From Asaia bogorensis_B (GTDB taxonomy: Bacteria; Pseudomonadota; Alphaproteobacteria; Acetobacterales; Acetobacteraceae), in the NCBI RefSeq assembly GCF_900465315.1, contig NZ_UBIX01000004.1: 64,000 bases of DNA. One strand, 5' to 3'. Below, one piece after another: positions 1-8,113 of this stretch. Below the pieces are notes generated by a model. It made no database searches and had not been told where the DNA came from. It worked only from the letters and a program-made list of their open reading frames with translations. Within the stretch, counting starts at the first letter, position 1; the number at the start of each line of letters is the position of its first letter. The position numbers and the translations under genes were made by a program.

Positions 1-462
1 CGACTGACGCGCCTGCGTCATGCGCAACCCTGCCGGGTCGGCCTGCCCCCTGACCCAACCGAGCTGAACCTTTGTGGGCATGGTGTGACGGGCGCGAATG
101 GCCATGGCAAGCACAAGGCCGGGCGGCGTCAGGGTATAAGCGGCCAGCCAGTCGATAAACCGCCTGAGATCACCCGGTATGGCAGGCATATCGAGCCGCC
201 CCAGCACCGGCTTGAGGCGTGTGAGCGCAATGGGGCGTGCTGCGGCGGGTGCAAAATCGGCGGGAACGTCGCTTTGCGTGTCCCACACGCAGCCGGTCTC
301 CTGACGTCGCCCGAGCGGCACACTGACCAGGTCACCCGGCGCAACCGCACCTTCAGGCGCGAGATAATCAAGGGCTGTGGGAAAAGGCAGCGGCAGCAGA
401 ACGCTGATGCGCACAGCTCTCTCGCCATCTGCCTTCAGCTTCACTAAGCTCGGTTCTGTCAT
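1..462 (-). CDS. priA: Primosomal protein N' (PriA), N-terminal part, cut by window start
   Basis: PriA is the replication-restart helicase that reloads the replisome at stalled forks. Translation of the minus strand from the ATG at 460-462 stays open for 154 codons to base 1, so only the N-terminal DNA-binding part is present. The pattern is typical of the PriA 3'-end-binding domain: an early VLLPLPFPTALDYLAP stretch, then a VPLGRR turn followed by TGCVWD, then a two-helix segment ending LAAYTLTPPG. The helicase motifs and zinc cluster lie outside the window. It is divergent from xerC across a 56-bp gap. The family assignment rests on pattern recognition of this domain only. Confidence 0.8.
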   Translation of the reverse strand, partial: MTEPSLVKLKADGERAVRISVLLPLPFPTALDYLAPEGAVAPGDLVSVPLGRRQETGCVWDTQSDVPADFAPAAARPIALTRLKPVLGRLDMPAIPGDLRRFIDWLAAYTLTPPGLVLAMAIRARHTMPTKVQLGWVRGQADPAGLRMTQARQS

Positions 463-518
463 GCTGCCCAAGCGCCCCCTTCTGCCCTGCCCTCTTAGCC
501 GAGACGAGGTCCGCCGTC

Positions 519-1454
519 ATGCTGATGCATGAATGTCTCGATTTATGGCTCGACTGGCTGACTCATGAGAAACGGGCGCGCCCCAACACTGTTCTGGCCT
601 ATCGCAACGATGTCGCGACCGCTCTGGCATTTCTGGGCGAGCATCTGGGGCAGGAGCCCGATCTCTCCGCCTTCGCGTCCCTGCGCACAAGCGATTTCAG
701 GGCGTGGCTGGCCTATGACACGAACCGAGCCGAAAGCGGGAAAGGCACGCCCGATGGTCGTGCCCGCTCGCGCGCCAGAAGGGTCTCGGCATTACGGTCA
801 TTCTATCACTACCTCCATATCAGACACGGGGTCAGCGCCAGCGCCCTGCGCCAGCTCAAGGCACCAAAGACACGCAAGCGTCTGCCGCGCCCGCTCTCGC
901 GCGACATGGCACGCAGTGCGGCTGTCGATATTGCAGCCCTTGAGCAGCACCCGCTTTGCGCCGCGCGCGACGAAGCCCTGTTCACCCTGCTTTATGGCGC
1001 GGGCCTGCGTATCGGCGAAGCATTGGCGCTCAATCTGCGTGACTGCGACCGTGCTGCGGAGTCCGGGTTGCGCATTACCGGCAAGGGCGGGCGGGAGCGA
1101 CTTGTGCCGCTTCTGCCAAACGTCCTCAAGGCACTGGCCCTGTGGCGCAGCCAGCATCCCTGTCCGGCCCCGGAGGCGCCGCTCTTCGTCGGGTTACGCG
1201 GCAAGCGTCTGCAACCCGCCGTGGCGCGCCGTGTCATGCAGGTCTGGCGCGAGCAGAGCGGTTTGGACAACAGCGCCACCCCTCATGCACTGCGTCACTC
1301 CTTCGCCACCCATCTGCTGGAGGGCGGTGCGGATCTGCGTGCCATCCAGGAACTCCTGGGTCACGCCAGCCTTTCTACGACGCAGGCCTATACGCTGGCC
1401 GATGAACGCCACCTCCTTGCCGTCTGGCAGGCCCATCCACGCGCAAGGAAATAA
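519..1454 (+). CDS. xerC: Tyrosine recombinase XerC
   Basis: XerC is a site-specific tyrosine recombinase that, with XerD, resolves chromosome dimers at dif near the division septum. At 311 aa it has the usual length. The N-terminal SAM-like core-binding domain covers about residues 4-110 and the catalytic domain about 145-308. All six active-site residues are visible: R164 (GAGLRIGEAL), K189 (GKGGRERLVPL), H256 and R259 (HALRHSFATHLL), H282 (LGHASLSTTQ) and the nucleophile Y291. The call of XerC over XerD follows from sequence style and the position next to priA. It ends 5 bp before the aspartic protease gene, so co-transcription is likely. Confidence 0.9.
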   Translation: MLMHECLDLWLDWLTHEKRARPNTVLAYRNDVATALAFLGEHLGQEPDLSAFASLRTSDFRAWLAYDTNRAESGKGTPDGRARSRARRVSALRSFYHYLHIRHGVSASALRQLKAPKTRKRLPRPLSRDMARSAAVDIAALEQHPLCAARDEALFTLLYGAGLRIGEALALNLRDCDRAAESGLRITGKGGRERLVPLLPNVLKALALWRSQHPCPAPEAPLFVGLRGKRLQPAVARRVMQVWREQSGLDNSATPHALRHSFATHLLEGGADLRAIQELLGHASLSTTQAYTLADERHLLAVWQAHPRARK

Positions 1455-1459
1455 CAAGA

Positions 1460-2386
1460 ATGATGCGCCCTGTTGCCTTTCTCCTCGCCATCATGCTGGC
1501 GGGCTCAGGCCTGTCTCGTGCCCATGCCGGCCCCTGCACGCCCGAACGTATTGCCGACATTCCGCTCCATAATGACGGGCTCTTCCTGAACGCCCCCGTC
1601 GTGCTCGATGGACGTCAGGCGCGATTCATTGTCGATACGGGTTCTGAAGGCAGCCTGATCACACCAGAGGCCGCCTCGGCTCTCAAGCTCGCAGCCGATC
1701 CGGCGCATCTGACGGTCATACAGGGGCCAAACGGGCGTGGTCAGCTCGCCCCCAACATGATGATACGCGCTCTGTCCATCGGGCTGCTTCCTCTGGGCTC
1801 GCGCTCGATACCACTCGGCGCCCTGCCGGGGCTTCCGGTCCTGTCCCCCCCGATTGCCGGTCTCATGGGCGTCGATCTGCTGCGTGGGATGGATGTCGAG
1901 TTCAACGTCCCGCAAAAACGCCTCACGCTGTGGCGTTCACCCTCACGCGACGCACGCTGCCCCATCGCGCCTTCGTGGCCTGCCGGTTACACAACCTTGC
2001 AGGCCAGGCGCGAAGGGGCCCGTCTGGCGCTGTCCTTCACACTGGACGGTCATGAGGGGCTTGCCTTGCTCGATAGCGGCGCACGCTCTCACATACTCTC
2101 ACGGCGCTTTGCCAACGCCATGGGCATCAGTGACGATATCCTGCGCCGGGATCAGGGCGGCGTGACAAGCGGCGTGGATCTCAATGCTCGCTGGTATCAC
2201 TGGCATCATTTCCATGAGTTGCATCTGCAGGAAGAAAAGCCCGGTACCGGCAATCCAGTGTGGAAAGACCCGGTACTGACCGTGTCCGACATGCGAGACA
2301 ATGCCGACATGCTGCTCGGAGCCGACTGGTTTGCCCAGCATGATATCTGGATCTCGTTCAGTGCCGGACAGGTCTGGGTGCGTTAA
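1460..2386 (+). CDS. Secreted retropepsin-like aspartic protease family protein
   Basis: This 308-aa protein begins with a Sec signal peptide (hydrophobic stretch about residues 5-20, probable cleavage after AHA). It carries two aspartic-protease half-sites: DTG at residues 59-61 (FIVDTGSEGSLI) and DSG at 205-207 (LALLDSGARSHI). Each is followed by a hydrophobic-Gly strand such as LMGVDLLRGM and MLLGADWFAQH, the layout of a tandem retropepsin-like fold in one chain. The substrate is unknown, and it should act in the periplasm. The start is the first of two adjacent ATGs; an AAGGAAA ribosome-binding site sits inside the 3' end of xerC. Proteolytic activity is inferred from the motifs. Confidence 0.75.
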   Translation: MMRPVAFLLAIMLAGSGLSRAHAGPCTPERIADIPLHNDGLFLNAPVVLDGRQARFIVDTGSEGSLITPEAASALKLAADPAHLTVIQGPNGRGQLAPNMMIRALSIGLLPLGSRSIPLGALPGLPVLSPPIAGLMGVDLLRGMDVEFNVPQKRLTLWRSPSRDARCPIAPSWPAGYTTLQARREGARLALSFTLDGHEGLALLDSGARSHILSRRFANAMGISDDILRRDQGGVTSGVDLNARWYHWHHFHELHLQEEKPGTGNPVWKDPVLTVSDMRDNADMLLGADWFAQHDIWISFSAGQVWVR

Positions 2387-2429
2387 GCCGCTGCACGTCA
2401 CGACATATTGGAAGTCGGAGAGTGTTCCG

Positions 2430-2505
2430 TGGTGGAGCTGAGGGGAATCGAACCCCTGACCTCCTCATTGCGAACGAGGCGCTCTCCCATCTGAGCTACA
2501 GCCCC
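2430..2505 (-). tRNA. tRNA-Ala, anticodon CGC
   Basis: The minus strand folds as a full 76-nt cloverleaf. The acceptor GGGGCTG pairs with CAGCTCC. It has a GCTC/GAGC D stem, an anticodon stem CCTCG/TGAGG with loop TTCGCAA (anticodon CGC, reading GCG) and a T arm AGGGG-TTCGATT-CCCCT. The CCA end is encoded at 2432-2430. The leader GTTCCGT and trailer ACGGAAC are complementary and would extend the acceptor stem by about 7 bp. Confidence 0.95.
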
Positions 2506-2668
2506 ACGGAACGCGTCGGAAGCTACACGGTCCTGCCCCAAAGTCAAGATTCGCCTGCTTTATGGTCGCTCCAGCGGCCGGTCGGAGGGCTTGCGCAGCT
2601 GACATGTTGTCTCGCGGCCCTACCAAACGCTAAGCTAGGCATTCCATCGTTTTTCAAAGAGACCGGAT

Positions 2669-2977
2669 TTGCTGATCATCACCGTTTACAACATCCTCAT
2701 GATGCTGATTCAGCTCTTCACATGGGCGCTATTGCTTTACTGCGTGATGAGCATGCTGGTGGGTTTCCGGATTCTCGATCCGGGCAACCGCCTCGTTTAC
2801 AATGTCGTGATTTTCCTGGGTCGCATTGTCGAGCCTGTACTGAACCCCGTTCGCTCAATCCTGCCGCAATTCGGCGCCCTTGATCTGAGCCCGCTCGCGG
2901 TACTGCTAGGGCTTCAGTATCTGGTTGTGCCAGTGCTCAACCGACTGGTCTTTGCGTCACTCCACGGCAGTTTTTAA
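2669..2977 (+). CDS. YggT family membrane protein
   Basis: This is a 102-aa hydrophobic protein with two membrane segments (about residues 10-32 and 70-95) separated by the family signature PVLNPVRSILPQFGALDLSPL. YggT proteins are small inner-membrane proteins linked to osmotic tolerance and cell division; the biochemical role is not settled. The assigned start is TTG at 2669, preceded by AAAGAGA. In-frame ATG codons at 2699 and 2702 are alternatives but would remove part of the first membrane helix. It is convergent with the IclR gene, with a strong inverted repeat between them. Confidence 0.85.
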   Translation: MLIITVYNILMMLIQLFTWALLLYCVMSMLVGFRILDPGNRLVYNVVIFLGRIVEPVLNPVRSILPQFGALDLSPLAVLLGLQYLVVPVLNRLVFASLHGSF

Positions 2978-3076
2978 GACGCATCGCCAGCGCGCCTCGC
3001 GATCGCTGGCCAAGCCGATGGGCGTATCGGTCACGACCGGCCATCGGCGACCCGCTTGCTTCTCCGAACCGAAATA

Positions 3077-3100
3077 TGGCCAGATATGTCGATCTGGCCA
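3077..3100. terminator. Inverted repeat between convergent genes, likely bidirectional terminator
   Basis: TGGCCAGAT (3077-3085) and ATCTGGCCA (3092-3100) form a perfect 9-bp stem with a 6-nt loop, midway between the YggT gene and the convergent IclR gene. There is no long T run, so termination is inferred from position and stem strength. Confidence 0.5.
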
Positions 3101-3115
3101 ACAGGAATGGCAAAC

Positions 3116-3904
3116 CTAGTCGGCGACGTCGCTCAGCTCGTGCCAACCGAGCTTGGCCGACAGCAACGATGCTGTCTGACGCACCTGAGGGGCCAGGGCT
3201 TTCATACGCAAAAGCGGCATATCGCCTGCCCCACCCGTCACACTGATTGATGCCACAATGCTGCCCGAAGCATCGCGCACCGGGGAGGCAACGCAGTGGA
3301 TACCAATCTCGTCATCTTCCAGATCGAACACACAGTCTGTCGAGCGATAGAAGCGCATGCGATTGATCCAGCTCGACAGTCCCGCAGGCATATGGCGATA
3401 GCTGGTGCGATAGAGACGCGCCCATTCGGTCTCCAATTCGTCGAGAATGAGCGCACGCCCCGTGCCCGTGCGCGCAAGCGGGAGGTGCTGGCCTGTCCGG
3501 CTACGCACAGAAAGAGGCATACGCCCTTCCAGACGCATCAGATAGATGACCGCACTGTCTGCCCGAACACCCAGATGGACCATACGACCCGTTGTCTCGT
3601 TCAGATTCTGCAGCAATGGGGATGCGAGCCCCAGAAGAGGAGTAACAGCCTGTGCCTGGGTTGTGAGCGATGTCAGTTTTTCACCAAGACCATAGCGCCC
3701 CATGGATTTCAGGCGTAACCAGCCCTGCTGTAACAGGGCTGCTGTCAGGCGCTGTGTTGTGCTGCGTGTGCAGCCAATCTCCAGCGCCAATTCGGAAAGC
3801 GTATCGACGCCAGCCTTGACGGCCAGAATGATTGACAGGCCGCGCCCCAATGTCTGTGTACCCTGGGGCCAGTCTTTATCCGAATATGCCACATGCCGCT
3901 CCAT
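3116..3904 (-). CDS. IclR family transcriptional regulator
   Basis: This 262-aa protein has the two-domain IclR layout. A winged helix-turn-helix covers about residues 18-80 (TLGRGLSIILAVKAG, then LSELALEIGCTRSTTQRLTAALLQQGWL). An effector-binding GAF-like domain covers about 95-250 with the family signature GIHCVASPVRDASGSIVASISVTG. IclR proteins usually control catabolic genes in response to small organic acids or sugars. The target is not evident, because neither neighbour is an obvious catabolic operon. The ATG start gives the usual family length; the ribosome-binding site is weak (AAAGAAC). Confidence 0.88.
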   Translation of the reverse strand: MERHVAYSDKDWPQGTQTLGRGLSIILAVKAGVDTLSELALEIGCTRSTTQRLTAALLQQGWLRLKSMGRYGLGEKLTSLTTQAQAVTPLLGLASPLLQNLNETTGRMVHLGVRADSAVIYLMRLEGRMPLSVRSRTGQHLPLARTGTGRALILDELETEWARLYRTSYRHMPAGLSSWINRMRFYRSTDCVFDLEDDEIGIHCVASPVRDASGSIVASISVTGGAGDMPLLRMKALAPQVRQTASLLSAKLGWHELSDVAD

Positions 3905-4087
3905 GTTCTTTGAACGGTGCCTTGGACTTTGAAAGGGCTTCTCGTTCGCTTTTGAGACTTTTTATTGCTCCACAAGGGAGGCACAGAAGCATCTCATAAC
4001 GTTATTCACGGGCGAATAAACACTTATCTTCGTTTTCTGGTCACATCTATGTAATCAAGACGTGGGTAGTTCCAATTTTGCTTCAAA

Positions 4088-4873
4088 TCAGTGTTTATAG
4101 GAAGGAATTTTAATCTGGTAAAGCGTTGGCCAATATTTTCCGGTAACGAATAATCTATCATTTTCGCGATCATAGGCGATGCCATTCGGCACAGCGTCCG
4201 GATCGTCCAGGCCAACTTCTTCTTCAAGATTCGTCAGATCGACCCACGACTTCACTTGACCCGTTACGGGATCGATTCTGGCTATTTCTGGGGTCATCCA
4301 TACATTTGCCCAGATTTCTCCATGAATATATTCGAGTTCATTCAGTCTGTTTACTGGAACACCATCGGCCGTTACACAGATTTTGCTGATGACATGTAAT
4401 GACACAGGATCAAGATGCTTCAGACAAGGCGTTCCATCCGAAAGAATCAGTGTCTTGTCATCATGGGTCAGGCCCCAGCCTTCTCCGGCATAATGGAATC
4501 GTCCCCCCAGTGTCAGTGACGGGAAACTCCAGATGTAGCCGCTACCGCTGCGCCATGTGACGCTGATCAGACGATCCTGCCAGTCCACAATGCCCTCACC
4601 GAAATGCCCGTCGGGCACGGTAGCCTGTGCGAGGGTCTTGCCCGTCTCCAGCGAGACCCGTCGTATGACTGATCGGCCCGAGAGCCCCGTGCTCTCGAAA
4701 AGCGCGCCATCTCGATAGAACAATCCCTCGGTAAACGCCGAAGGGTCATGGGGAAAACGGGCGATAATCTGTGCTGGCTCGACAGGCGGACTGGCATGGC
4801 CAGCAGGCGCGAACAGACAGGCTGTCATTGCCAGACCGGAAAACGAGGCAATACAGGCAAATGACAGGCGCAT
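4088..4873 (-). CDS. Glutaminyl-peptide cyclotransferase, secreted (plant/bacterial type)
   Basis: This protein of about 261 aa matches the five-bladed beta-propeller glutamine cyclotransferase family, which converts N-terminal Gln to pyroglutamate. Signature stretches include the early HDPSAFTEGLFY, then YAGEGWGLTHD, LILSDGTPCLKHLDP and the late DAVPNGIAYD. The ATG at 4873 was chosen because it opens directly onto a signal peptide of about 26 residues with a lipobox-like MTAC; a longer TTG start at 4936 would bury it. The product should therefore be periplasmic or membrane-anchored. The 3' third of the gene and the downstream 3.95-4.09 kb spacer are visibly more AT-rich than their surroundings, which may hint at transfer. 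Confidence 0.85.
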   Translation of the reverse strand: MRLSFACIASFSGLAMTACLFAPAGHASPPVEPAQIIARFPHDPSAFTEGLFYRDGALFESTGLSGRSVIRRVSLETGKTLAQATVPDGHFGEGIVDWQDRLISVTWRSGSGYIWSFPSLTLGGRFHYAGEGWGLTHDDKTLILSDGTPCLKHLDPVSLHVISKICVTADGVPVNRLNELEYIHGEIWANVWMTPEIARIDPVTGQVKSWVDLTNLEEEVGLDDPDAVPNGIAYDRENDRLFVTGKYWPTLYQIKIPSYKH

Positions 4874-5005
4874 GGGAAAGCTTTTCGCTGACGGTTTCAC
4901 CCGAACGCTATACGCCTGCCCCTCATTTTCCCACAATCACCCTCTCTCGATCCGGAACCAGGGCGATTGTTCAGCCCAATGGACGGGAAAAATGGCGCGA
5001 CTATC

Positions 5006-5677
5006 TCAGGATGGGCGACCGTTTATCGCCATGAAGGCCTTGCCCACACGCCTTGCGACGTCATGGATCTGTTCCTCGCTGCAATCGACGGGCAACTCGA
5101 AACGCTTGCGCTGGACAAGCCGTGTCTGACACAGCGCCATGAACTGCTCAGCGGCAAAAAGCGGGTCATCGGTGACGATGTCCCCCCGCTCGACCCAGTG
5201 CCCGATCCAGTCCGTCATTGTCTTGAGCGTGCGTCCGAAGCCGTGACGCCAGAATGTATCGGCCAGAACCGGAAAATGCGGCGCTTCCGACACGATAATA
5301 CGATAGAGACGTAACGGGCCAGGCTGAAGGAGAACGGTAATAAACCGCTCGGCCAGCTTGGTGGCTGATTCTTCACATGTCATGGCCGTCAGGTGACTCT
5401 GACAGATGGCGGGCGCGAGTTTACCCCGGCTCAGATCCTCAATGACAGCGCCAAACAGCGCTGCCTTGTTCTCGAAATGGTTGTAGAGCGTCCCTTTCGA
5501 CACGCCGGCACGACAGGCGATCTGGGACATGGAAGCCCCTTCATAGCCGGATTCGAGAAAGATCGCCTCGGCTCCATCAAGAATCTGGCGGCGCTTGGCG
5601 TTGCAGGCCGCACTGTCCCGAGCGGGGTCTTCGTTGTCGGGCGAGGCGAAAGTGTCGTTCTTGTTCAACCGGTCCAT
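5006..5677 (-). CDS. TetR/AcrR family transcriptional regulator
   Basis: This 223-aa protein has a TetR N-terminal DNA-binding domain at about residues 28-80. The helix-turn-helix reads MSQIACRAGVSKGTLYNHF, followed by the usual ENKAALFGAVI. The C-terminal ligand domain (about 90-215) contains FITVLLQPGPLRLYRIIVSEAPHFP, which resembles the AefR-like C-terminal family common next to efflux pumps. Here there is no adjacent pump: it is flanked by a glutaminyl cyclase and a divergent aldolase gene. The regulon cannot be predicted beyond possible autoregulation. The ATG start gives a 27-residue polar tail before the helix-turn-helix. Confidence 0.88.
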   Translation of the reverse strand: MDRLNKNDTFASPDNEDPARDSAACNAKRRQILDGAEAIFLESGYEGASMSQIACRAGVSKGTLYNHFENKAALFGAVIEDLSRGKLAPAICQSHLTAMTCEESATKLAERFITVLLQPGPLRLYRIIVSEAPHFPVLADTFWRHGFGRTLKTMTDWIGHWVERGDIVTDDPLFAAEQFMALCQTRLVQRKRFELPVDCSEEQIHDVARRVGKAFMAINGRPS

Positions 5678-5919
5678 CCGTCTGGCGCATTGGTCTGATG
5701 CCGGTGGGCAACGCGCAAAACTTGAGGGCGGCCCGATGGCGGACCTTCAGAACTGACCGAACGGGTCGATCAGCGCAAGCCAAAACTGCCCAACGCGCGT
5801 TAATCCTTCAGAACTGCAACGAGAATGACTTCAATGTGTCCATGAAAGGTCTAGGCATTGCGCCTGCGGATCGCGATAAATTGGTTGAGACGACCCGTTT
5901 TCAGAGACATGAGATCCTT

Positions 5920-7029
5920 ATGACCCCTACAAACCCGAATGCGTCGCGCCCCAGCCGAGCCCTGCCCCCGGGAGTTGTCACAGGTGATGACTATCTCACC
6001 CTGATCGAGGCCTGCAAGCAGGGCGGATATGCTCTTCCTGCCGTCAACGTCGTAGGCACCGACAGCGTCAATGCCGTGCTCGAGGCCGCAGCGAAGAACA
6101 ACTCCGATGTCATCGTCCAGTGCTCCAATGGCGGTGCCCGCTTCTACGCCGGCGAGGGTCTGGCTGATCAGCACCGGGCCCGTGTGCTGGGCGCTGCCTC
6201 GATGGCCCGCCACGTCCATCTTCTGGCCAAGGAATACGGCATCTGCGTGATTCTTCACACAGACCACGCCGATCGCAAGCTTATCCCCTGGGTGGAAGGT
6301 CTGCTCGATCTGAGTGAGGCTGAGGTTGCCGCCGGACGTCCGCCCCTTTTCTCCTCTCATATGATCGATCTCTCTGCAGAGCCGCTTGAGGACAACCTGG
6401 CCGAATGTGCGCGCCTTCTGCCCCGCATGGCCAAGCTCGGGATCAGCCTGGAAATCGAACTGGGTGTCACGGGTGGTGAAGAAGACGGTGTGGGTCATGA
6501 TCTCGAAGATCATGAGGACAATGCCCATCTCTACACGCAGCCCGAAGACGTCCTAACGGCCTGGAACCGTCTCTCGCCGCTCGGTCACGTCACTGTGGCG
6601 GCGTCCTTCGGCAATGTGCATGGCGTCTACAAGCCGGGCAACGTGCAGCTTCGGCCCGAGATCCTGCTCCATTCACAGGAACACGTCGCTGAAAAGACGG
6701 GCCTTGGCCCCAAGCCGCTCGCACTCGTCTTTCATGGCGGATCGGGTTCGGAAAAGGACAAGATCACCGCTGCCGTGTCCTATGGCGTGTTCAAGATGAA
6801 CATCGACACCGATGTGCAGTTTGCGTTTGCCAATGGCATTGGCCAATACGTGCTCGATCACTCCAAGGCCTTCCTGCACCAGATCGACCCTGAGACCGAC
6901 GCGCCCTACAAGAAGTTCTATGACCCGCGCAAATGGCTGCGCGTTGGTGAAAAGAGCATCGTCGACCGTCTGGAAGAGGCTTTTGCCGATCTGGGGTCGA
7001 AAGGCAGATCCATCGCTACCAGGGACTGA
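5920..7029 (+). CDS. fba: Fructose-bisphosphate aldolase, class II (zinc)
   Basis: This enzyme cleaves or forms fructose 1,6-bisphosphate from dihydroxyacetone phosphate and glyceraldehyde 3-phosphate. The 369-aa product matches the E. coli FbaA subfamily in length. Zinc and catalytic motifs are visible: ILHTDHAD, the glutamate-rich EIELGVTGGEEDGV, ASFGNVHGVYKPGN, VFHGGSGSEKDKI and the phosphate-binding FKMNIDTDVQFA. The frame is open upstream to 5698, but that part is low-quality sequence. The ATG at 5920 gives the family N-terminus and sits behind GAGACATGAG. The small monooxygenase-fold gene follows after 5 bp, so a two-gene transcript is likely. In acetic acid bacteria with incomplete glycolysis the role is mostly gluconeogenic or pentose-phosphate linked (established for the group, not visible here). 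Confidence 0.93.
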   Translation: MTPTNPNASRPSRALPPGVVTGDDYLTLIEACKQGGYALPAVNVVGTDSVNAVLEAAAKNNSDVIVQCSNGGARFYAGEGLADQHRARVLGAASMARHVHLLAKEYGICVILHTDHADRKLIPWVEGLLDLSEAEVAAGRPPLFSSHMIDLSAEPLEDNLAECARLLPRMAKLGISLEIELGVTGGEEDGVGHDLEDHEDNAHLYTQPEDVLTAWNRLSPLGHVTVAASFGNVHGVYKPGNVQLRPEILLHSQEHVAEKTGLGPKPLALVFHGGSGSEKDKITAAVSYGVFKMNIDTDVQFAFANGIGQYVLDHSKAFLHQIDPETDAPYKKFYDPRKWLRVGEKSIVDRLEEAFADLGSKGRSIATRD

Positions 7030-7034
7030 AGGAC

Positions 7035-7346
7035 GTGACCTGCGAGATCGTCAGGGCATTCAGCGTCGTGCCAAGCCAGACTGCGCTGTTCGAGTCGACC
7101 TACGGGCCGGAAGGCCCGTGGGCGCGGCTCTATCGCAATGTTCGCGAATATCTTGGCACGCGCCTCATTGCCGATCTCGACAAGCCAGGCGACTATATCG
7201 CCATTGATGAATGGACGTCCCACAGGGCCTATCTGGATTTCCAGAAGGATCACCCCGATGCCTTCGCCGCCCTCGATGAGGCCTGCTCGCCCCTGCTCCA
7301 GAACTGGCATTTCATCGGGGCATTTCAGGTCGTGGCAACGGCCTGA
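7035..7346 (+). CDS. Antibiotic-biosynthesis-monooxygenase-like (ABM fold) small protein
   Basis: This 103-aa protein starts at GTG 5 bp after the aldolase stop codon. The order is a beta strand (CEIVRAFSVV), a helix with the conserved GPEGPWARLYR segment, a strand (DYIAIDEWTSHRAY), a helix (FQKDHPDAFAALDEAC) and a final strand (WHFIGAFQVV). This is the dimeric ferredoxin-like barrel layout of the ABM/Dabb superfamily. Some members are quinol or haem oxygenases and others are stress proteins of unknown role. No catalytic residue can be assigned. Tight linkage to fba suggests a housekeeping or metabolite-repair role, which is speculative. Confidence 0.6.
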   Translation: MTCEIVRAFSVVPSQTALFESTYGPEGPWARLYRNVREYLGTRLIADLDKPGDYIAIDEWTSHRAYLDFQKDHPDAFAALDEACSPLLQNWHFIGAFQVVATA

Positions 7347-7462
7347 AGCCATCTCCGAGCTTGCAGGAACAGGCAAACGCATCGTGTGCTGTCGCAGCGA
7401 CACAGCCGTGGCCGGGTCAAGTAACAATATGAAGAAAATCGGATGAATCGGGCAGAAAGTCC

Positions 7463-7491
7463 TTGCATCCGGGGGGCATGACCTTTAATCG
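7463..7491 (+). promoter_or_regulatory. Candidate sigma-70 promoter of speD
   Basis: TTGCAT (7463-7468), a 17-bp spacer and TAATCG (7486-7491) form a reasonable sigma-70 match about 55 bp before the speD start. The transcript leader would contain two short hairpins: CCTTGG/CCAAGG at 7498-7510, then GGGCA/TGCCC just after. Confidence 0.4.
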
Positions 7492-7553
7492 GGCGGCCTT
7501 GGCCCAAGGGGGCATGTTGCCCAACAGGCTGTCTACTGGTTTAGAGGTACGTG

Positions 7554-8030
7554 ATGAACGCACTTGCTCAACTGGGGATGGTATCGGGACTCCCGAGAGA
7601 TAACCAGACTGTCACATCGAACACATCTCATGAAGAGGTGTGCAAGGATTACTTCATTGAGCGTGATGGTGAACGCTTCGCCGGTCATCACCTGCTGATC
7701 GATTTCTGGGACGCCACGAATCTGGACGATCCCGCAGCGATCGACGCCACGCTTTGCGAGGCAGCGGTTACCGCAGGGGCAACAATCCTGCACAGCCACT
7801 TCCATCACTTCACGCCCAATGGCGGCGTGTCGGGCGTGATCGTGCTGGCCGAAAGCCACATCTCGATCCACACATGGCCCGAGCGCAATTTTGCCGCCGT
7901 TGACGTGTTCATGTGCGGCGCCTGCGACCCGAATCTGACGATTCCGGTCATGCAGCGTCTTTTCCAGGCCGGTCGCGTCGTCTCTGACGAAGTGCGTCGT
8001 GGTCGTGAAAAGATCTCGCCTGCAGGCTGA
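7554..8030 (+). CDS. speD: S-adenosylmethionine decarboxylase proenzyme
   Basis: This enzyme decarboxylates S-adenosylmethionine to give the aminopropyl donor for spermidine. It self-cleaves to make a pyruvoyl cofactor. The processing site is visible as AESHISIHTWPE: cleavage is expected between E100 and S101, and H106 matches the family processing histidine. The 158-aa product is the short bacterial class with an N-terminal extension of about 30 residues that has no obvious function. ATG 7554 was chosen over the adjacent GTG at 7551; AGAGGT sits just upstream. It is followed by a strong hairpin and then speE. Confidence 0.92.
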   Translation: MNALAQLGMVSGLPRDNQTVTSNTSHEEVCKDYFIERDGERFAGHHLLIDFWDATNLDDPAAIDATLCEAAVTAGATILHSHFHHFTPNGGVSGVIVLAESHISIHTWPERNFAAVDVFMCGACDPNLTIPVMQRLFQAGRVVSDEVRRGREKISPAG

Positions 8031-8060
8031 GCGCGTTACGCTGCGCTCAAAAGCAGACAA

Positions 8061-8089
8061 GGCCGGGCCCGTTGCCCGGCCTTTTTTTT
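8061..8089 (+). terminator. Rho-independent terminator between speD and speE
   Basis: GGCCGGGC (8061-8068) pairs perfectly with GCCCGGCC (8074-8081) around a 5-nt loop and is followed by eight T residues (8082-8089). It lies inside what should be a speDE operon, 25 bp before the speE start. It should reduce, or conditionally control, read-through into speE. Confidence 0.85.
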
Positions 8090-8113
8090 GATAAAATTGG
8101 GAGAGACCGCCTC

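Noticed and set aside
2422..2883. Open frame beginning GGAEGNRTPDLLIANEALSH
   Set aside because: It runs antisense through tRNA-Ala and is the well-known spurious translation of a tRNA complement; the second half overlaps the YggT gene in another frame.
5698..5919. N-terminal extension of the aldolase frame
   Set aside because: Not part of the class II aldolase family and compositionally unlike coding DNA; the true ATG is 5920.
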